A stretch of 64,000 bases of DNA from Pseudomonadota bacterium (lineage in GTDB: Bacteria > Pseudomonadota > Gammaproteobacteria > Burkholderiales > JABEVD01). This document shows, piece after piece, positions 43,196-53,430 of the stretch (position 1 is the stretch's first letter; the number at the start of each line of letters is the position of its first letter). The notes below the pieces were generated by a model. The model was not told the origin of the DNA. It saw only the letters and a list, made by a program, of their open reading frames with translations, and searched no databases. Made by a program: the position numbers and the translations under genes. The stretch is from NCBI GenBank assembly GCA_021848825.1, contig JAJZTQ010000003.1, forward strand, positions 62,001 through 126,000, written 5' to 3'.

Positions 43196-44759
43196 TTTTC
43201 AGCACCGTGTCGTAGGTCTGGGCGAGTCTTTCCGGATAATCCCTGCTGTAATGGAGCCCTCTGCTTTCGCGGCGGAGCATGGCGCTTCTCACGATGAGTT
43301 CGGCGGTGAGGACGAGATTCCTGAGTTCCAGCAGATCCTGGCTCACCCTGAAATTCGAATAGTATTCCTCGATTTCCTCGGTCAGCAGGCTTATCCTGTT
43401 CTGCGCGCGTTCGAGGCGCTTCGTGGTTCTGACGATGCCGACGTAATTCCACATGAAGCGCCTCAATTCCGACCAGTTGTGATGGATCACGATTTCCTCG
43501 TCGGCATCGGTGACGCGGCTTTCGTCCCATAACGGAAGTTCGACGCCTTCGAGAGACGGGTTCTCGAGGATGGCTTTCGACGCAGCCTCCGAAAAGACCA
43601 GGCATTCGAGCAGGGAATTGCTGGCCAGCCTGTTTGCGCCGTGAAGGCCGGTAGAGGCCGTCTCGCCTATCGCATAGAGATTGGGGATATCCGTTCTTCC
43701 GGAAAGGTCGGTCATGACCCCGCCGCAGAGATAATGGGCTGCCGGGACAACGGGAATGGGTTCCTTCGAGATGTTTATCCCCAGTTCCAGACATCTGGAA
43801 TAGATGTTGGGGAAATGGGTCCTCAGGAATTCAGGGGTCTTGTGCGTCATGTCGAGATAGACGCATTCTATGCCCCGCTTCTTCATTTCGAAGTCTATCG
43901 CCCGCGCCACGATGTCCCGGGGCGCGAGCTCTTCGCGTTCGTCGTGCATGGGCATGAAGCGCGTGCCGTCCGGGAGACGCAGGATGCCGCCTTCCCCCCT
44001 CAATGCTTCCGAGATGAGGAAGGACTTCGCCTTCGGATGATAGAGGCAGGTCGGGTGGAACTGGATGAATTCCATGTCGGCAACCCTGCATCCTGCGCGC
44101 CAGGCGATCGCCACGCCGTCTCCGGTTGAAGTGTCGGGATTGGTGGTGTAGAGATAGACTTTTCCGGCCCCTCCTGTCGCGAGGATGGTGTTTCCAGCGG
44201 AAATGCTCTTCACCCTGTTATTGTCTGAATCGAGCGCATAGAGGCCGAAGCAGCGGTTGTCCTTGAGGCCCAGCTTCTGACCGGTTATCAGGTCTATCGC
44301 CATGTGGTTTTCGAGGATCGTGATGTTCTTCTCGGCCCTCACCCTTTCCATCAGGGTCTTCTGCACGGCAGCGCCTGTCGCATCCGCGGCATGGATGATC
44401 CGTCTCGCGCTGTGCCCGCCTTCGCGGGTGAGATGGAAATGGCCGCCGTTTTCAGGGTCCATCGTGAAGGGAACGTCGAGGTCGATCAGCCACTGTATGG
44501 CCTCCCGTCCCCGCTCGACGACATATCTGACCACTTCCTCGTTGCACAGCCCTGCGCCTGCAACCAGGGTATCCTGCACATGCGATTCGATCGAGTCTTG
44601 TTCCGAAAGAACGGCTGCAATCCCGCCCTGGGCCATGTAGCTCGCGCCTTCGGAAAGGGATTTCTTGGTGATCAGGCAGACTCGCTGCGTTTTCGAAAGG
44701 CGGAGGGCGGCGGATAGCCCGGCAAGCCCGCTGCCGACGATGATCGTGTCAAAACGCAT
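43188..44759 (-). CDS. nadB: L-aspartate oxidase NadB
   Basis: FAD enzyme that oxidises aspartate to iminoaspartate, the first step of NAD synthesis. The 523-residue protein has the dinucleotide fold TIIVGSGLAGLSAALRLS at about 5-22, GASYMAQGGIAAVL, the active-site HFHLTREGGHSARRIIHA at about 112-129 and a fumarate-reductase-type C-terminal domain. Full length. AGGAAAAGC precedes the ATG. It uses aspartate, also the backbone of cyanophycin next door, though a link is not shown. Confidence 0.96.
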   Translation of the reverse strand: MRFDTIIVGSGLAGLSAALRLSKTQRVCLITKKSLSEGASYMAQGGIAAVLSEQDSIESHVQDTLVAGAGLCNEEVVRYVVERGREAIQWLIDLDVPFTMDPENGGHFHLTREGGHSARRIIHAADATGAAVQKTLMERVRAEKNITILENHMAIDLITGQKLGLKDNRCFGLYALDSDNNRVKSISAGNTILATGGAGKVYLYTTNPDTSTGDGVAIAWRAGCRVADMEFIQFHPTCLYHPKAKSFLISEALRGEGGILRLPDGTRFMPMHDEREELAPRDIVARAIDFEMKKRGIECVYLDMTHKTPEFLRTHFPNIYSRCLELGINISKEPIPVVPAAHYLCGGVMTDLSGRTDIPNLYAIGETASTGLHGANRLASNSLLECLVFSEAASKAILENPSLEGVELPLWDESRVTDADEEIVIHHNWSELRRFMWNYVGIVRTTKRLERAQNRISLLTEEIEEYYSNFRVSQDLLELRNLVLTAELIVRSAMLRRESRGLHYSRDYPERLAQTYDTVLKND

Positions 44760-44971
44760 GCTTTTCCTGATGTCTTGTTCGTGTCACAAATATATCATGT
44801 CTGAATCCCTTTTTTCGAAATCGGCGTGGATCCGTGAACTAATGAGCGGAAAAGATTGTCTCTTGCTTCAAAGATGCTCATTTCTTCAAATGCACCCTGA
44901 AAGGTTATACTGCAACAGTTTCGATATAAAATCGTAAACGAATTGAAACTTCGCACTATTCAGGGAATCTC

Positions 44972-45571
44972 ATGGAGGAAAGGAGCATAGACCAGCAGTT
45001 GGTGGAAAAGGCGCAGCGCGGCGACAAGCACGCGTTCGGCCTGCTGGTCTCGAAGTATCAGCGCAAGCTCGCCAGGCTGCTTTCGCGTTTCATCCGCGAT
45101 CCTGCCGAAGTGGAGGACGTGACGCAGGAAGCCTTCGTCAAGGCTTATCGTGCGCTCCCCACTTTCAGGGGCGACAGCGCTTTTTACACATGGCTCTACA
45201 GGATAGGCATCAACACCGCCAAGAATTACCTGGTGGCGCAGGGCCGGCGTGCGCCGACCACGACGAGCCTCGACAACGAGGAAGTCGAGAGTTCCGAGGA
45301 AGGCGAAGGGCTGTGGGAGGTGACCACGCCCGAGAACGAATTGATCAGCAAGCAGATCGCACAGACCGTGAACGATACGCTGCAGACCCTTCCTGACGAA
45401 CTCAGGACTGCAATCACGCTGCGCGAAATAGAAGGGCTGAGTTACGAGGAAATCGCGAACATCATGGATTGCCCGATAGGAACAGTGCGTTCCAGGATTT
45501 TTCGCGCGAGGGAAGTGATTGCCGAGAAGTTGAGGCCGATGTTGGAACCCAGGAGAAACAAGAGGTGGTGA
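44972..45571 (+). CDS. rpoE: Envelope-stress sigma factor RpoE
   Basis: A 199-residue ECF sigma factor of the RpoE/AlgU type. Region 2: VSKYQRKLARLLSRFIRDPAEVEDVTQEAFVKAYRALPTFRG-type sequence at about 26-68. Region 4: LPDELRTAITLREIEGLSYEEIANIMDCPIGTVRSRIFRAREVI-type at about 137-180. It heads rpoE-rseA-rseB-rseC-mucD, which sense misfolded outer-membrane proteins. TATACT at 44906-44911 may be the -10 of a sigma-70 promoter; I could not place a sigma-E promoter with certainty. It is distinct from the sox-linked ECF factor. Confidence 0.95.
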   Translation: MEERSIDQQLVEKAQRGDKHAFGLLVSKYQRKLARLLSRFIRDPAEVEDVTQEAFVKAYRALPTFRGDSAFYTWLYRIGINTAKNYLVAQGRRAPTTTSLDNEEVESSEEGEGLWEVTTPENELISKQIAQTVNDTLQTLPDELRTAITLREIEGLSYEEIANIMDCPIGTVRSRIFRAREVIAEKLRPMLEPRRNKRW

Positions 45572-45572
45572 G

Positions 45573-46049
45573 ATGAACGAGAAAATTTCGATGCTGATGG
45601 ACGGCGAGCTCGACGACGAAGAGGCTGACCGTCTTTTGTCCGGATTCAATCAGGGTGAGGCCGAGAAGTGGCATTGTTATCACCTGATCGCTGAGGCTAT
45701 CAGGGATCCTGAAGGATTCAGGGCGGATCTCCATGTCGACTGCATCAATGCGATCGAAGCGGAGCCCACGGTGCTCGCTCCCCATAGATCGAAAACCCAG
45801 AAGGCGAAGGTCTATGCCTGGTCTGCCGCGGCGTCTTTCGCTGCAGTCGCGCTGGTAGGATGGATGGCCCTGCAGAGTCCACAGGGGACTGTCGTGCCAA
45901 GTCAGGTTGCGCAGGCTGTCCGCCTCAATGTGTTGAAATCCAAGCTGAACGATTACGTGACCGCCCACCAGGAATTCTCTCCGGAATCGGAGATGATGAC
46001 TTCCAACATCAGAACGGTATCCGATACCTATCAGGAAAACGGCAGATGA
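45573..46049 (+). CDS. rseA: Anti-sigma-E factor RseA
   Basis: A 158-residue inner-membrane protein that holds RpoE until cleaved by DegS and RseP. Residues 1-80 are the RpoE-binding domain (KISMLMDGELDDEEADRLL; KWHCYHLIAEAIRD). One membrane helix lies at about 85-105, followed by a periplasmic tail of about 53 residues. One base separates it from rpoE, and the stop overlaps the rseB start (ATGA). Confidence 0.9.
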   Translation: MNEKISMLMDGELDDEEADRLLSGFNQGEAEKWHCYHLIAEAIRDPEGFRADLHVDCINAIEAEPTVLAPHRSKTQKAKVYAWSAAASFAAVALVGWMALQSPQGTVVPSQVAQAVRLNVLKSKLNDYVTAHQEFSPESEMMTSNIRTVSDTYQENGR

Positions 46050-47014
46050 GAGCTGTTGTTTTCCTGCTTTTCTGTTTTTCTTCAGCCGCCCGCGCGGCAA
46101 TTCCCCTCCAGCAGCAGGATTCGATTGATCTTCTGAAGAAGATCTCTGCTGCAGCCCATCAGGTGACCTACCAGGGGACTTTCATCTTCCAGCGCGACGG
46201 GCGCATCGAGAGCACAAGGATCTATCATCTCGTCGACCAGTCGGGCGAGCATGAAAGGCTGGTCCGGCTGGACGGGCCTGCCCGCGAAATCATCTGCAAC
46301 GACGGCCAGATGGCATTCTATTATCCGGACCAGAAAGCCATGATGATGGAGCGCCATGCCGTGGCGAGAAAGGGATTCCCGGCGCTTCTTCCCGACCAGC
46401 TTCAGACCCTTTCCGAAAATTACCAGGTCGAGGATGATGGACATGAACGCCTTGCAGGCTACGAGAGCAGGGTGCTTCTGCTGACGCCCAAGGATGCCTT
46501 CCGTTACGGCCACAAGCTCTGGATAGACCAGGCAACGGACCTGCTTCTCAAGGCGGCCATGATCAGCGGCGATGACGAAGTCATCGAGCAGTTCGCCTTC
46601 ACCTATGTCAGGATAGGGGGGAATTTCGACAGGAATCTCCTGAAGCCCACGCTCCCGGTGATGGCCCCGAGAATGCTGGATTCCCGCCGCCAGGAAGAAT
46701 TCAGAAGCGGCTGGGAAGTCGACAATCTTCCGCCCGGATTCAAAAAGATTGCGGAGATGAAAAGGCTCTTCAGGGGGAAGGCTTATCCCGTCACCCATCT
46801 CGTCTATTCGGACGGCATCGTTGCGGTATCCGTCTTCATCGAGCCTTTGGGGCCCGGAAGCAGGCCGATGGAGGGCGTTGCGAAGCAGGGCGCAGTGAAT
46901 CTCTATGCCCATCCTGAAAAGCAGTACCAGATCACGGTCGTCGGTGAGACGCCGGAGATCACGGTGAAGCAGATAGGCGATTCCGTGGTTTTCAAGGGGC
47001 GGGAACGTGATTGA
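46046..47014 (+). CDS. rseB: Sigma-E regulatory protein RseB/MucB
   Basis: Periplasmic protein that shields RseA from DegS and senses lipids or lipopolysaccharide. The 322-residue protein has a signal peptide (cleavage after ARA, about 17) and the LolA-like N-terminal domain (VTYQGTFIFQRDGRIESTRIYHL), then the smaller C-terminal domain (LPPGFKKIAEM; HLVYSDGIVAVSVFIEPL). Full length. The start overlaps the rseA stop by four bases. Confidence 0.93.
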   Translation: MRAVVFLLFCFSSAARAAIPLQQQDSIDLLKKISAAAHQVTYQGTFIFQRDGRIESTRIYHLVDQSGEHERLVRLDGPAREIICNDGQMAFYYPDQKAMMMERHAVARKGFPALLPDQLQTLSENYQVEDDGHERLAGYESRVLLLTPKDAFRYGHKLWIDQATDLLLKAAMISGDDEVIEQFAFTYVRIGGNFDRNLLKPTLPVMAPRMLDSRRQEEFRSGWEVDNLPPGFKKIAEMKRLFRGKAYPVTHLVYSDGIVAVSVFIEPLGPGSRPMEGVAKQGAVNLYAHPEKQYQITVVGETPEITVKQIGDSVVFKGRERD

Positions 47015-47423
47015 AACGCGGGCAAAGGTGATCGAGGCGGGCAAAGGCGTCGCCCTCGTGGAAGCTGCGCGTCAGGCGGGATGCGGCCATTGCGACAGTT
47101 CTAAAGGTTGCGGAAAGTCCGCCATGTCCGGACTCTTCATCAACAAAACGAGAACATTCCAGGTGATCGATCCCTTCGGCAAGAAGGCGGGGGATGAAGT
47201 ATGGATAGGCGTCGAGGATGGCGCGCTGTTGAAGAGCTGCCTCGCAGTCTACGGGGTGCCGATGGCGGCGCTCCTCGCAGGTGCGCTTCTCGGCAATGCC
47301 TATGGCGACATGGGTTCGGTAGCGGGCGGCCTTGCAGGGCTTTTTTCAGGGTTTTTGTGGGCGAGGCGCTACAGCGCAGCAAACAGGGGAAGCAGGCGAT
47401 TCCAGCCCTATATTCTCAAGTGA
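47007..47423 (+). CDS. rseC: RseC/MucC family protein
   Basis: A 138-residue inner-membrane protein related to RseC, also linked with RsxC-type SoxR reduction. Four cysteines in CGHCDSSKGCGKS at about 26-38 form the family's cysteine cluster, followed by two membrane helices at about 76-120. It uses a GTG start at 47007 overlapping rseB by 8 bp. Confidence 0.88.
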   Translation: MIETRAKVIEAGKGVALVEAARQAGCGHCDSSKGCGKSAMSGLFINKTRTFQVIDPFGKKAGDEVWIGVEDGALLKSCLAVYGVPMAALLAGALLGNAYGDMGSVAGGLAGLFSGFLWARRYSAANRGSRRFQPYILK

Positions 47424-47449
47424 TTGACAAGCCAAAGAGGAAAGGATCG

Positions 47450-48835
47450 ATGACAAAACGATTTTTCTACGCAGTATTTCTCTTCATTTCCGTCGTTACA
47501 GCGGCAGAAGCGCAGAACAATCTTCCCGACTTCACGCAGATTGTGGAAAAGGAAGGGCCCGCGGTCGTCAACATCAGCACGACCCACATCGTTCACAACG
47601 CGGGGCCCGGGCAGGGCATGCCCGGCATGTCCCCCAACGACCCCTTCTATCAGTTCTTCCGCTACTTCGCTCCCCAGATGCCGAAGAATTACGAGACGCG
47701 ATCGCTCGGTTCCGGATTCATCATCAGCCAGGACGGCTACATCCTGACCAATGCGCATGTCGTGGATTCTGCAGACGAAGTGATCGTCAAGCTCAACGAC
47801 AGGCGACAGTTCAAGGCGAAGGTGATAGGGGTGGACAAGCGCTCCGATGTCGCGCTGCTCAGGATCAAGGCGAAGAATCTTCCGACTGTCGTCGTGGGGG
47901 ATTCGTCGCGGCTCAAGGTGGGGGAATGGGTGGTCGCGATCGGTTCGCCTTTCGGGTTCGACAACACCGTGACCGCGGGCATCGTCAGCGCGAAGGGAAG
48001 GGCCCTGCCTGACGAGAACTACGTGCCCTTCATCCAGACGGACGTCGCGATCAATCCGGGCAATTCGGGCGGTCCGCTTTTCAACATGAAAGGCGAAGTG
48101 GTCGGAATCAATTCGCAGATCTACAGCAAGACCGGCGGATTCATGGGGCTTTCCTTCTCGATCCCGATCGATGTCGCCATGAACGTCGTCGACCAGCTGA
48201 AAAGCACAGGGCATGTCACCAGGGGAAGGATGGGAGTCGTGATCCAGGACGTGAGCCGTTCGCTGGCCGAGTCTTTCGGTCTTTCCGAACCCCGAGGGGC
48301 GCTGATAGCCAAGGTCGAGAAGGACGGGCCTGCGGCCAAGGCGGGCCTCCAGCCTTCAGACATCGTGCTGAAATTCAACGGAGCGAGCATCAGGGATTCG
48401 AGGGATCTGCCCAATATCGTCGCTGCGACGAAGCCCGGAACGAAGGTCGATGTCGAGATCTGGAGAAAGGGAAAGAAAGTCGATTTGCCGCTTGTCGTGG
48501 GAGAAATCCCTGCCGACGGGACAGCCATGAACGAAACGCCCCGGCAGAGCGAAAGAAAATCGGACAGGCTCGGGCTTTATCTCTCCGAATTGACGCCTGA
48601 ACAGAAAAAGGAGGTGCAGACGGATCATGGCCTCGTCGTCGCAGGCGTTGAAGAGGGGCCCGCCGCCCAGGTCGGAATCATGAGGGGGGATGTGATCCTC
48701 TCGCTCAACGACGAGAACATCACGACTGTTCACCAGTTCGAGAGTCTTCTCGCCAAGATTCCCAAGGGCAAGGACATCGCATTGCTGGTATGGCGGGGAG
48801 GAAATTCGATTTTCATCACCATTAAGGTCGACTAG
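47450..48835 (+). CDS. mucD: Periplasmic serine protease DegP/MucD
   Basis: HtrA-family protease and chaperone of the envelope-stress response. The 461-residue protein has a signal peptide (about 1-21), a trypsin-like domain with triad His103 (TNAHVV), Asp133 (RSDVALLRI) and Ser206 (GNSGGPL), and two PDZ domains at about 250-340 and 360-455. GAGGAAAGG precedes the ATG at 47450. It is the last gene of the rpoE operon and is followed by a terminator. Confidence 0.96.
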   Translation: MTKRFFYAVFLFISVVTAAEAQNNLPDFTQIVEKEGPAVVNISTTHIVHNAGPGQGMPGMSPNDPFYQFFRYFAPQMPKNYETRSLGSGFIISQDGYILTNAHVVDSADEVIVKLNDRRQFKAKVIGVDKRSDVALLRIKAKNLPTVVVGDSSRLKVGEWVVAIGSPFGFDNTVTAGIVSAKGRALPDENYVPFIQTDVAINPGNSGGPLFNMKGEVVGINSQIYSKTGGFMGLSFSIPIDVAMNVVDQLKSTGHVTRGRMGVVIQDVSRSLAESFGLSEPRGALIAKVEKDGPAAKAGLQPSDIVLKFNGASIRDSRDLPNIVAATKPGTKVDVEIWRKGKKVDLPLVVGEIPADGTAMNETPRQSERKSDRLGLYLSELTPEQKKEVQTDHGLVVAGVEEGPAAQVGIMRGDVILSLNDENITTVHQFESLLAKIPKGKDIALLVWRGGNSIFITIKVD

Positions 48836-48872
48836 TCGGGCACAAATCCGCTAGAATTCGATATTGACATTC

Positions 48873-48899
48873 AAAAGGGCGCATCATGTGCCCTTTTTT
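48873..48899 (+). terminator. Rho-independent terminator between mucD and lepA
   Basis: A perfect 8-bp stem AAAAGGGC / GCCCTTTT (48873-48880 and 48890-48897) with a 9-nt loop and a T run. It ends only about six bases before the lepA ATG, so it overlaps the place of a ribosome site. Confidence 0.8.
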
Positions 48900-48904
48900 C
48901 TGAA

Positions 48905-50698
48905 ATGCAGCATATCCGCAATTTCTCTATCATCGCGCACATAGACCACGGCAAATCCACCCTGGCGGACAGGATCATCCAGCTTTGCGGCGGTCTTTCC
49001 GATCGCGAAATGGCTTCCCAGGTGCTGGACTCCATGGATCTCGAGCGGGAGAGAGGCATCACCATCAAGGCCCAGACTGCCGCCCTGAAATATGTCTCGA
49101 AGAACGGCGAGACCTATCACCTCAACCTGATCGACACGCCCGGGCATGTCGATTTTTCCTACGAGGTTTCCCGATCCCTTGCCGCATGCGAAGGCGCGCT
49201 TCTGGTTGTCGATGCTTCCCAGGGGGTCGAAGCCCAGACGGTGGCGAACTGCTACACGGCGCTCGACCAGGGCGTAGAAGTGCTGCCAGTGCTCAACAAG
49301 ATCGATCTTCCTGCCGCAGAGCCTGATCGGGTGATCAAGGAAATAGAGGACATCATCGGCATCGATGCGCACGACGCGGTGAGGACGAGCGCGAAGACGG
49401 GAGAGGGCGTGGAAGACGTGATCGAGGAGATCATCGCCAGGATCCCTCCTCCAAAAGGAGACATCGACGCGCCCCTCAAGGCGCTCATCATCGATTCCTG
49501 GTTCGACAATTACGTCGGGGTGGTGATGCTCGTCAGGGTGGTCGACGGGGTCTTGAGACCGAAGGAAAAGATCCTGCTGATGTCGAACAGTCTCACCTAT
49601 CTCTGCGAGGAAGTCGGGGCTTTCACGCCGAAATCGATGAAGAGGGAGCATCTGAGCGCAGGGGAAGTGGGTTATGTCATTGCAGGCATCAAGGAGCTCA
49701 AGTCTGCAAAGGTCGGCGATACCATCACGCTTGCCGGAAGACCCGCCTCCGAACCCCTTCCCGGATTCAAGGAAATCCAGCCCCAGGTCTTCGCCGGACT
49801 CTATCCGGTCGAGCCGAACGAATACGATGCGCTGCGGGATGCGCTCGAGAAGCTGAAGCTCAACGACGCTTCGCTTCATTACGAGGCCGAGACTTCCCAG
49901 GCGCTCGGATTCGGATTCAGGTGCGGATTCCTCGGGCTTCTGCACATGGAGATCGTCCAGGAAAGGCTGGAGCGTGAATACGACATGGATCTCATCACGA
50001 CTGCCCCCACGGTCGTCTACCAGGTCGTCACCAAGGACGGGAAAGTCACGGAGATAGAGAATCCTTCCAGGATGCCCGATCCATCGAAAATAGAGGAGAT
50101 CAGGGAACCCATCATCAATGCCACCATCCTGGTTCCCCAGGAATATGTCGGAACGGTCATGACGCTCTGCGTGCAGAAGCGCGGCGTGCAGAAAAACATG
50201 CAGTACATGGGCAGGCAGGTGATGCTGAATTACGACATGCCGCTGAACGAAGTGGTGATGGATTTCTTCGACAAGCTGAAGTCGGCGAGCCGCGGCTATG
50301 CCTCGCTCGATTACGAATTCAGGGAATACCAGGCATCCGACCTCGTCAAGCTGGACATCATGATCAACGGGGAAAAGGTCGATGCGCTCTCATTGATCGT
50401 TCACCGCTCGAACAGCCAGTACAAGGGAAGGCAGCTCGCCGAGAAGATGAGGGAGCTGATCCCGAGGCAGATGTTCGATGTCGCAGTCCAGGCAGCGATC
50501 GGTTCGAACATCATCGCAAGGGAAACCATCAAGGCATTGCGCAAGAACGTGCTGGCCAAATGCTACGGCGGGGACATCACCAGAAAGAGGAAGCTTCTCG
50601 AGAAGCAGAAGGCTGGCAAGAAGCGGATGAAACAGGTGGGCAGCGTGGAGATTCCTCAGGAGGCCTTCCTCGCCGTGCTGCAGATCGAAAACAAGTGA
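48905..50698 (+). CDS. lepA: Translation elongation factor 4 LepA
   Basis: Ribosome-associated GTPase that helps stalled or misplaced ribosomes and 30S assembly. The 597-residue protein has G1 AHIDHGKST at about 11-19, G3 [10 protein letters not shown] at about 77 and G4 NKID at about 131, then EF-G-like domains and the LepA C-terminal domain ([37 protein letters not shown]-type). Full length. No Shine-Dalgarno is visible because a terminator hairpin lies directly upstream. It is followed by lepB. Confidence 0.97.
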   Translation: MQHIRNFSIIAHIDHGKSTLADRIIQLCGGLSDREMASQVLDSMDLERERGITIKAQTAALKYVSKNGETYHLNLIDTPGHVDFSYEVSRSLAACEGALLVVDASQGVEAQTVANCYTALDQGVEVLPVLNKIDLPAAEPDRVIKEIEDIIGIDAHDAVRTSAKTGEGVEDVIEEIIARIPPPKGDIDAPLKALIIDSWFDNYVGVVMLVRVVDGVLRPKEKILLMSNSLTYLCEEVGAFTPKSMKREHLSAGEVGYVIAGIKELKSAKVGDTITLAGRPASEPLPGFKEIQPQVFAGLYPVEPNEYDALRDALEKLKLNDASLHYEAETSQALGFGFRCGFLGLLHMEIVQERLEREYDMDLITTAPTVVYQVVTKDGKVTEIENPSRMPDPSKIEEIREPIINATILVPQEYVGTVMTLCVQKRGVQKNMQYMGRQVMLNYDMPLNEVVMDFFDKLKSASRGYASLDYEFREYQASDLVKLDIMINGEKVDALSLIVHRSNSQYKGRQLAEKMRELIPRQMFDVAVQAAIGSNIIARETIKALRKNVLAKCYGGDITRKRKLLEKQKAGKKRMKQVGSVEIPQEAFLAVLQIENK

Positions 50699-50711
50699 TT
50701 CGGGGAGAAAT

Positions 50712-51515
50712 ATGGATTTTGCTTTGATCATGGTCATCCTGCTCATCGTGACGGGCGGGATCTGGCTTCTCGACCTGTTCACGCTGAGGAAGAAAAGGGC
50801 GTCGGGCGAAAAGGAGCCCTGGTGGGTGGAATATCCCAAGAGCTTCTTTCCGGTGATACTCGCGGTCTTCATGCTGAGGTCCTTCCTTGTCGAGCCCTTC
50901 AAGATTCCCTCCGGCTCGATGATCCCGACCTTGCTCGTCGGCGACTTCATCCTCGTCAACAAGTATACCTACGGCATCAGGATCCCCGTCATCGACAGGA
51001 AGGTCATCGACATCGGCGAGCCGAAAAGGGGGGAAGTGATGGTATTCCGCTACCCGAACGACCCTTCCGTAGACTACATCAAGCGGGTCGTCGGGCTTCC
51101 TGGGGACACCGTCGTGTACAGGGACAAGCACCTCATCATCAACGGCGTCCCCGCTCCCCAGGAGCCTGACGGGAAATACAGCTATGTGGAAGGGGGGTTG
51201 AGCTATGTGAAGCTCGACCGGATGAAGGAGGACCTGGGCGGGCATGTCCACGACATCCTGATCAATCCGGACGTGCCGAACGTGAGGCTGGAAGGGGTGA
51301 GGGACTTTCCTTACAGGGAGAACTGCACCTATACCGAGCATCAATTTACCTGTCATGTTCCGAACGGTTATTATTTCATGCTGGGCGACAACAGGGACGG
51401 CAGCAGCGACGGGCGATACTGGGGCTTCGTTCCGGAGCGCAACATCGTCGGAAGAGCTTTCCTGATCTGGTGGAATTTCAGCGATCTGAAGCGGATAGGC
51501 ACGCTGGTCAATTGA
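50712..51515 (+). CDS. lepB: Signal peptidase I LepB
   Basis: Removes signal peptides from exported proteins. The 267-residue protein has two N-terminal membrane segments (about 3-22 and 46-60). The catalytic Ser69 is in IPSGSMIPTLLVGDF and Lys124 in DPSVDYIKRVVGLPGD. The C-terminal MLGDNRDGSSDGRYWG is the family signature. GGGAGAA precedes the start, 13 bp after lepA. Confidence 0.96.
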   Translation: MDFALIMVILLIVTGGIWLLDLFTLRKKRASGEKEPWWVEYPKSFFPVILAVFMLRSFLVEPFKIPSGSMIPTLLVGDFILVNKYTYGIRIPVIDRKVIDIGEPKRGEVMVFRYPNDPSVDYIKRVVGLPGDTVVYRDKHLIINGVPAPQEPDGKYSYVEGGLSYVKLDRMKEDLGGHVHDILINPDVPNVRLEGVRDFPYRENCTYTEHQFTCHVPNGYYFMLGDNRDGSSDGRYWGFVPERNIVGRAFLIWWNFSDLKRIGTLVN

Positions 51516-51527
51516 CAAGGAGGCGGC

Positions 51528-51887
51528 ATGAACGGTGAGAGAGGATTCAGCTATTCCGGTTTCCTGGGCGCGACGATTGTCCTGATCGTCGTGGCGATGC
51601 TCGGATACAAGTTCATCGTCCCCTATACCGAATACCGGACGATCGTCAATGACATGAAGGAAGTCGTCAATAATCCGGATCTCGCAGATGCATCAGGCCC
51701 CGAGATCAGGAATGCCTTCGCCAAGAAGGCGCTCATCGACGACATCCAGTCCGTCAGCGCGGAAGATCTCGAGATAAAAAAGGATCCGCTTTCCCTTCAC
51801 GTCAAGTACGAGAAGAAGGTGCCTGTTTTCGACGGAATCGGCTTCTATCTGGACTTCGACGCGGAAGCGGTCAAGGGCGGCCATTGA
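51528..51887 (+). CDS. DUF4845 membrane-anchored protein
   Basis: A 119-residue protein with an N-terminal prepilin-like helix (FSYSGFLGATIVLIVVAMLGYKF at about 7-29) and a small outer domain of alpha/beta type. DUF4845 proteins lie between lepB and rnc in many betaproteobacteria; function unknown. The N-terminus resembles type IV pilin-like helices but has no clear prepilin peptidase site. AAGGAGG lies before the ATG. Confidence 0.88.
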   Translation: MNGERGFSYSGFLGATIVLIVVAMLGYKFIVPYTEYRTIVNDMKEVVNNPDLADASGPEIRNAFAKKALIDDIQSVSAEDLEIKKDPLSLHVKYEKKVPVFDGIGFYLDFDAEAVKGGH

Positions 51888-52552
51888 TGGAAGGATTCTC
51901 TTCGAGAATCGGCTACGAATTCGCTGAAAGGAAATTGCTGAGGCAGGCGCTGACCCATCGAAGCTACGGCATGCCCAACAACGAGCGCCTGGAGTTCCTC
52001 GGCGACAGCGTATTGAATTGCGTCGTTGCGAACATGCTTTTTCTCGCCTTTCCCAATCTCACCGAAGGGGATCTCTCCAGGCTACGCGCGAATCTCGTCA
52101 ACCAGCAGAGCCTCTGCGAACTTGCGCTGCAGCTGGAACTGGGAAAATCGCTTCTTCTCGGGGACGGGGAAATCAAGAGCAGCGGGATGAACCGGCCTTC
52201 CATTCTCGCAGATGCGATGGAGGCCGTCTTCGGCGCGATATTCGTCGACGGCGGATTCGATTCGGCCTCTTCCGTCATCGCCCGGCTTTACCAAAAGTCG
52301 GTATGCGAAATAGACGTCAACGCCTCGATCAAGGATCCGAAGACGATGCTTCAGGAATATCTTCAGGGAAAAAGGATACCGCTTCCCAAATATGCAGTGA
52401 TCGAAACGCTGGGGGAAGCGCACAAACAGCATTTCAGGGTCGAATGCCATGTACCGGAGCTGGGCGTCAAGACCGAGGGAGAAGGGGAAAGCCGAAGAAG
52501 GGCTGAACAGTCGGCCGCCCGGGAAGCATACAGGGTGATCGCGAATTCATGA
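51887..52552 (+). CDS. rnc: Ribonuclease III
   Basis: Double-strand-specific endoribonuclease for rRNA and mRNA processing. The 221-residue protein has the catalytic signature [12 protein letters not shown] at about 33-44, the second acidic set in [17 protein letters not shown], and a C-terminal dsRNA-binding domain ([18 protein letters not shown] through [14 protein letters not shown]). The ATG at 51887 overlaps the preceding stop by one base (TGATG); a TTG at 51884 is also in frame. Confidence 0.96.
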   Translation: MEGFSSRIGYEFAERKLLRQALTHRSYGMPNNERLEFLGDSVLNCVVANMLFLAFPNLTEGDLSRLRANLVNQQSLCELALQLELGKSLLLGDGEIKSSGMNRPSILADAMEAVFGAIFVDGGFDSASSVIARLYQKSVCEIDVNASIKDPKTMLQEYLQGKRIPLPKYAVIETLGEAHKQHFRVECHVPELGVKTEGEGESRRRAEQSAAREAYRVIANS

Positions 52553-53430
52553 GAGCCGGCTATGTCGCCATCGTGGGCCGTCCGAACGTCGGGAAATCGA
52601 CGCTGCTCAATCGCCTCGTCGGGCAGAAGATCAGCATCACTTCCCATCGTCCCCAGACCACAAGGCACAGAATCACGGGGATATTGACGACGAGTGACGC
52701 GCAGTTCGTTTTCGTCGACACCCCGGGCTTCCAGACGAAGCATTCGAGCGCATTGAACAGGGCGATGAACAGGAGCGTGAAGCGCAGCCTGGAGGCGGTG
52801 GATGCCGTTGTTTTCGTGATAGAGGCGCTTCATTTCGACAGGCGGGACGAGATCGTGCTCGATCTTCTTCCCGAGGACAGACCTGTCATCCTCGTCATCA
52901 ACAAGATAGACAGGGTGGAAGACAAGTCGCTTCTCCTGCCCTTCATGGAAAAGGTTTCGAAGCGGTTTTCGTTCTCCTCAGTGGTTCCCGTCAGCGCGGA
53001 AAAGGGCATACAGGTCGAAGCCCTTTCCAAGGCAGTGGAACCCTTCCTGCCGGAAGGGGAGGCGATCTTCGGCGAGGACGAGATCACCGAAAGGAGCGAA
53101 CGATTTCTCGCCTCCGAACTCGTCAGGGAGAAGCTTTTCAGGCTGCTCGGCGAGGAGATCCCCTATTCCACTGCGGTCGAAATCGAATCCTTCGAGCTGG
53201 AAGGGGAAATGCGACGGATCCGCGCCCTGATCCTCGTCGACAAGCCCAACCAGAAAGCCATCGTCATCGGAAAGAAGGGCGAGAAGCTGAAGGCCATCGC
53301 AAGCAGGGCGAGAATCGACATGGAGAAGCTTTTCGGGGGAAAGGTTTTTCTCGAAATATGGGTGAAAGTGAAATCCGGCTGGGGGGACGACGAGCGCCTG
53401 ATCAAGAGCCTTGGCTATGAAGAAGGCTGA
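52549..53430 (+). CDS. era: GTPase Era
   Basis: Ribosome-assembly GTPase that binds the 3' end of 16S rRNA. The 293-residue protein has G1 GRPNVGKST at about 8-16, G3 DTPG, G4 NKID and a C-terminal KH domain ([40 protein letters not shown]-type). The start overlaps rnc by four bases (ATGA). Confidence 0.97.
   Translation: MRAGYVAIVGRPNVGKSTLLNRLVGQKISITSHRPQTTRHRITGILTTSDAQFVFVDTPGFQTKHSSALNRAMNRSVKRSLEAVDAVVFVIEALHFDRRDEIVLDLLPEDRPVILVINKIDRVEDKSLLLPFMEKVSKRFSFSSVVPVSAEKGIQVEALSKAVEPFLPEGEAIFGEDEITERSERFLASELVREKLFRLLGEEIPYSTAVEIESFELEGEMRRIRALILVDKPNQKAIVIGKKGEKLKAIASRARIDMEKLFGGKVFLEIWVKVKSGWGDDERLIKSLGYEEG

Noticed and set aside
44935-44971. Sigma-E autoregulatory promoter in front of rpoE (GAAACTT, 16 bp, TCTCA)
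   Set aside because: The -10 part would overlap the start codon and the first base of RNA would lie inside the gene, so it cannot serve this start.
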